Origin: Verrucomicrobiota bacterium
GTDB lineage: Bacteria; Verrucomicrobiota; Verrucomicrobiia; Chthoniobacterales; UBA10450
Direction of reading: 5' to 3'
Length of the DNA stretch: 6,076 nucleotides
NCBI GenBank assembly: GCA_003219395.1
Contig: QHOR01000112.1
Coordinates: 6,989 to 13,064 of the forward strand
This document shows, piece by piece, positions 4,458 to 6,076 of the stretch. The position numbers and the translations under genes were made by a program. The notes beneath the pieces were generated by a model that saw nothing but the letters and a program-made list of their open reading frames with translations, ran no database searches and was not told where the DNA came from. How positions within the stretch are numbered: position 1 is the first letter of the stretch; each line of letters begins with the position of its first letter.

Positions 4458-5681
4458 ATGCTGGGCGAAACCCTAAACGCTCCTCAGTCACTACATTCCG
4501 CCTCACCTGCAGTTCGTACTTTACCGAGGCATTTGCTGTATTCGATTTTTGCCCGCATCGGAGGCTCCGGCCTGGATACCGATGCATTTGAGACTCTGCG
4601 CGCATCTTATCGCGGCGGATTCCTGGGCAAAGCGATCGCTTATGATAACCGACAGACGGAGATTCCTGCTTCATTGATCCATTCTTTGCGCTGGCATCCA
4701 GTACGACTTATCTCATTTTTCGATCGGCCCTACTACTACGGCGCCAAGAAAAAATACCTTGATTGGATCGCATCCCGGCAACTGGCCAGCGGCCGTTACG
4801 ATCTATTTCATAGCTGGTCGGGCGACTGTTTGCGATCGCTACAAATGGCCAAACAGCGCGGCATTCCTTCCATCGTTGAAATACCGACCTGGCATCGTGA
4901 CGGTGGCAAAAACAAAGTTGAGCGGCGGAAAGTTGCTGAATCGGCAAACACCCGCCGTAGCGTTAAAAATTGGAAAGCCCGCCTGTTGCTGGAGCGCAAG
5001 CGTTTCATAGAGGAATATCAGCTGGCTGATCTCCTTCTTGTGTTATCAGAGAGGGCGGCTCACACGTTTCGCGTACGTGGTTTTCCCGAAGAGAAACTTT
5101 TTTATCTGCCGCGCGGGGTGGACGTGGAACGATTCAAGCCAGGGGAGCGACCGGTTAAGTTTCGCGCGGTGTTCTCGGGTGCTCTGATCAAACGCAAAGG
5201 CATCCAACATGTGCTCGAGGCATGGCATCGGCTTAACCTGCCTGATGCGGAGCTATGGCTGGTTGGACACGTGCATGACGAAGCGAAGCCTTTTCTTAAA
5301 CAATTCTGGCGCGATAACATCCGGGTCGTAGGATTTGCTCGCAACCCGGAGGATTACCTTAACCAGGGCACGGTGCATGTTTTTCCATCTCAATGGGAAG
5401 GCAGCGCCAAGGTGACCTATGAAGCCGCAGCATGCGCGCTGCCCCAGATCACCACCCGCGAAGCAGGCGATGTGGTGCGTGACGGGGTGGAAGGACTTAT
5501 CGTGAAGCCGGGCGACGTGGAGGCGATCGCAGCAGCGCTCCAGCATTTCCATCGACATCCTGAAATCGTTCAGCAAATGGGCAGCGCCGCGAGACGTCGC
5601 GTAGTTGAAAATTTCACCTGGGACCATTTTCGGACGCGATTACTCCACGCATACGAAACCGCCGTGCGAATGGCTCGATAA
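4458..5681 (+). CDS. GT4-family glycosyltransferase
   Basis: A complete 407-residue GT-B glycosyltransferase. The acceptor domain includes I-F-A-R-I-G-G-S-G-L-D-T-D-A (30-43) and D-L-F-H-S-W-S-G-D-C-L (115-125); a charged, helical stretch at about 147-186 joins it to the next part. The donor domain shows L-P-R-G-V-D-V-E-R-F-K-P (217-228), the phosphate-binding G-A-L-I-K-R-K-G (241-248) and an exact EX7E motif, E314 to E322, in E-G-S-A-K-V-T-Y-E, followed by A-C-A-L-P-Q-I-T-T. It probably transfers a sugar to a cell-surface glycan on the cytoplasmic side; no substrate can be named. It shares only the fold and motifs with the divergent neighbour, so it is not a recent duplicate. The ATG at 4458 is the first plausible start and fits the promoter candidate. 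A TTG at 4533 with GAGG 3 nt upstream is an alternative that would remove 25 residues of weak character. A GT9 gene follows after 100 bp. Confidence 0.9.
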   Translation: MLGETLNAPQSLHSASPAVRTLPRHLLYSIFARIGGSGLDTDAFETLRASYRGGFLGKAIAYDNRQTEIPASLIHSLRWHPVRLISFFDRPYYYGAKKKYLDWIASRQLASGRYDLFHSWSGDCLRSLQMAKQRGIPSIVEIPTWHRDGGKNKVERRKVAESANTRRSVKNWKARLLLERKRFIEEYQLADLLLVLSERAAHTFRVRGFPEEKLFYLPRGVDVERFKPGERPVKFRAVFSGALIKRKGIQHVLEAWHRLNLPDAELWLVGHVHDEAKPFLKQFWRDNIRVVGFARNPEDYLNQGTVHVFPSQWEGSAKVTYEAAACALPQITTREAGDVVRDGVEGLIVKPGDVEAIAAALQHFHRHPEIVQQMGSAARRRVVENFTWDHFRTRLLHAYETAVRMAR

Positions 5682-5691
5682 TTTCCACCGC

Positions 5692-5769
5692 AGGAGAGGC
5701 GATCTCCTCGGCCCGCTGTAGCCTTGGCAAAGGCGGCCAGAGCGCCTTCGGTCCCCCCGGCGGCGGCTC
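5692..5769. repeat. Group of three small inverted repeats between glycosyltransferase genes
   Basis: First, AGGAGA (5692-5697), loop GGCGA, TCTCCT (5703-5708), a perfect 6-bp stem. Second, GCCTT (5721-5725), loop GGCA, AAGGC (5730-5734), flanked by GGCC at 5710-5713 and GGCC at 5735-5738 that can pair outside it. Third, GAGC (5740-5743) and GCTC (5766-5769) enclosing further GC-rich pairing, followed by TTATTAAA. The third may act as a weak terminator or attenuator before the GT9 gene; the second resembles dispersed GC-rich intergenic repeats. Confidence 0.45.
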
Positions 5770-5781
5770 CTTATTAAACCT

Positions 5782-6076
5782 GTGAAAATTCTTCTACTGC
5801 AACTTAAGCGAATCGGCGATCTGATCCTGACAACTCCCGCGATCGCGGCTTTGCGCGAACGCTTTCCAGAAGCAGAAGTGACGCTTGTTGTCTCCGGTGA
5901 ATGCGCTGATCTGCTGCCAGCGATTTCCGGTGTCGATCGCATTTTGATGGCCCGACGCAATCTGAGTGATCTCGGCGCCTTTCTCTCCGTGGCAGGCAAT
6001 AAGTTTGACTACTGTGTCGACTTCACACGAAACGACCGCTCCGCATTTCTGGCATTCTTATCTGGAGGGCGGAAAC
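5782..6076 (+). CDS. GT9-family glycosyltransferase (heptosyltransferase, WaaF/WaaC-like), N-terminal part
   Basis: The frame opens at a GTG (5782) and remains open for 98 codons to the window edge; family members are usually about 330-380 residues, so roughly the first quarter is present. The start K-I-L-L-L-Q-L-K-R-I-G-D-L-I-L-T-T-P (2-19) is the hallmark of ADP-heptose:LPS heptosyltransferases, with D13 of I-G-D at the position proposed as catalytic base in WaaC/WaaF. A-I-A-A-L-R-E-R-F-P (20-29) and the strand V-T-L-V-V-S (33-38) complete the first Rossmann unit, and F-D-Y-C-V-D-F (residues 77-83) is another typical strand. It would add heptose, or a related sugar, to the LPS inner core in the cytoplasm. 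GTG is preferred because no upstream in-frame ATG exists and the motif sits at the usual distance from the start. No Shine-Dalgarno site is visible. It lies 100 bp behind the GT4 gene on the same strand. Confidence 0.9.
   Translation, partial: MKILLLQLKRIGDLILTTPAIAALRERFPEAEVTLVVSGECADLLPAISGVDRILMARRNLSDLGAFLSVAGNKFDYCVDFTRNDRSAFLAFLSGGRK

Noticed and set aside
4345..4674. 109-codon minus-strand frame across the divergent region and the start of the GT4 gene
   Set aside because: It is partly antisense to a real gene and partly reads through the REP-like hairpin; no Shine-Dalgarno site and no motif.
5253..5627. 124-codon minus-strand frame inside the GT4 gene
   Set aside because: It lies opposite the EX7E region and has no independent coding signs.
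5640..5999. 119-codon minus-strand frame over the hairpin spacer and the GT9 gene
   Set aside because: The plus strand here encodes the GT9 signature; the antisense product is an Arg/Ser-rich shadow.

Overview
The window holds eight protein-coding genes, two of them cut by the window edges, in about 6.1 kb of compact, moderately GC-rich bacterial DNA. No tRNA, rRNA, CRISPR array, transposase or phage gene was seen. Gene content (FHA, STAS, GYD and isoprenylcysteine methyltransferase-type proteins next to LPS-type glycosyltransferases), frequent lack of Shine-Dalgarno sites, and short dispersed repeats of TGACGAA and REP-hairpin types suggest a Gram-negative environmental bacterium. From memory of similar sequences a soil Verrucomicrobiota (Chthoniobacterales/Spartobacteria type) is my best guess, but this is an inference that the window alone cannot prove.

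Layout. 1-186: the 3' end of a small unrecognised gene (+). 187-331: short noncoding gap. 332-625: GYD-domain protein (-), with a clear Shine-Dalgarno site. 626-801: divergent promoter region. 802-1293: FHA-domain protein with a single C-terminal membrane anchor (+). 1294-1476: noncoding region with clustered TGACGAA repeats in both orientations. 1477-3181: a probable three-gene operon (+): HAD-type phosphatase, STAS anti-sigma-factor antagonist and an ICMT-family membrane methyltransferase. 3162-4295: WaaG-like GT4 glycosyltransferase (-), overlapping the methyltransferase gene tail to tail by 20 bp. 4296-4457: divergent promoter region with a REP-like hairpin. 4458-5681: a second, only distantly similar GT4 glycosyltransferase (+). 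5682-5781: hairpin-rich spacer. 5782-6076: start of a GT9 (heptosyltransferase/WaaF-type) gene that runs off the window.

How the genes fit together. The right half (two GT4 enzymes and one GT9 enzyme) looks like the edge of a cell-surface glycan locus, most simply lipopolysaccharide core assembly. The left half carries small signalling or regulatory proteins: an FHA phosphothreonine reader tethered to the membrane and a STAS protein with its phosphorylatable serine intact but no partner kinase or phosphatase in view. I see no clear undescribed defence or mobile system. The most unusual items are the repeat families in the gaps, two candidate near-leaderless promoters, and the unpartnered FHA and STAS proteins.
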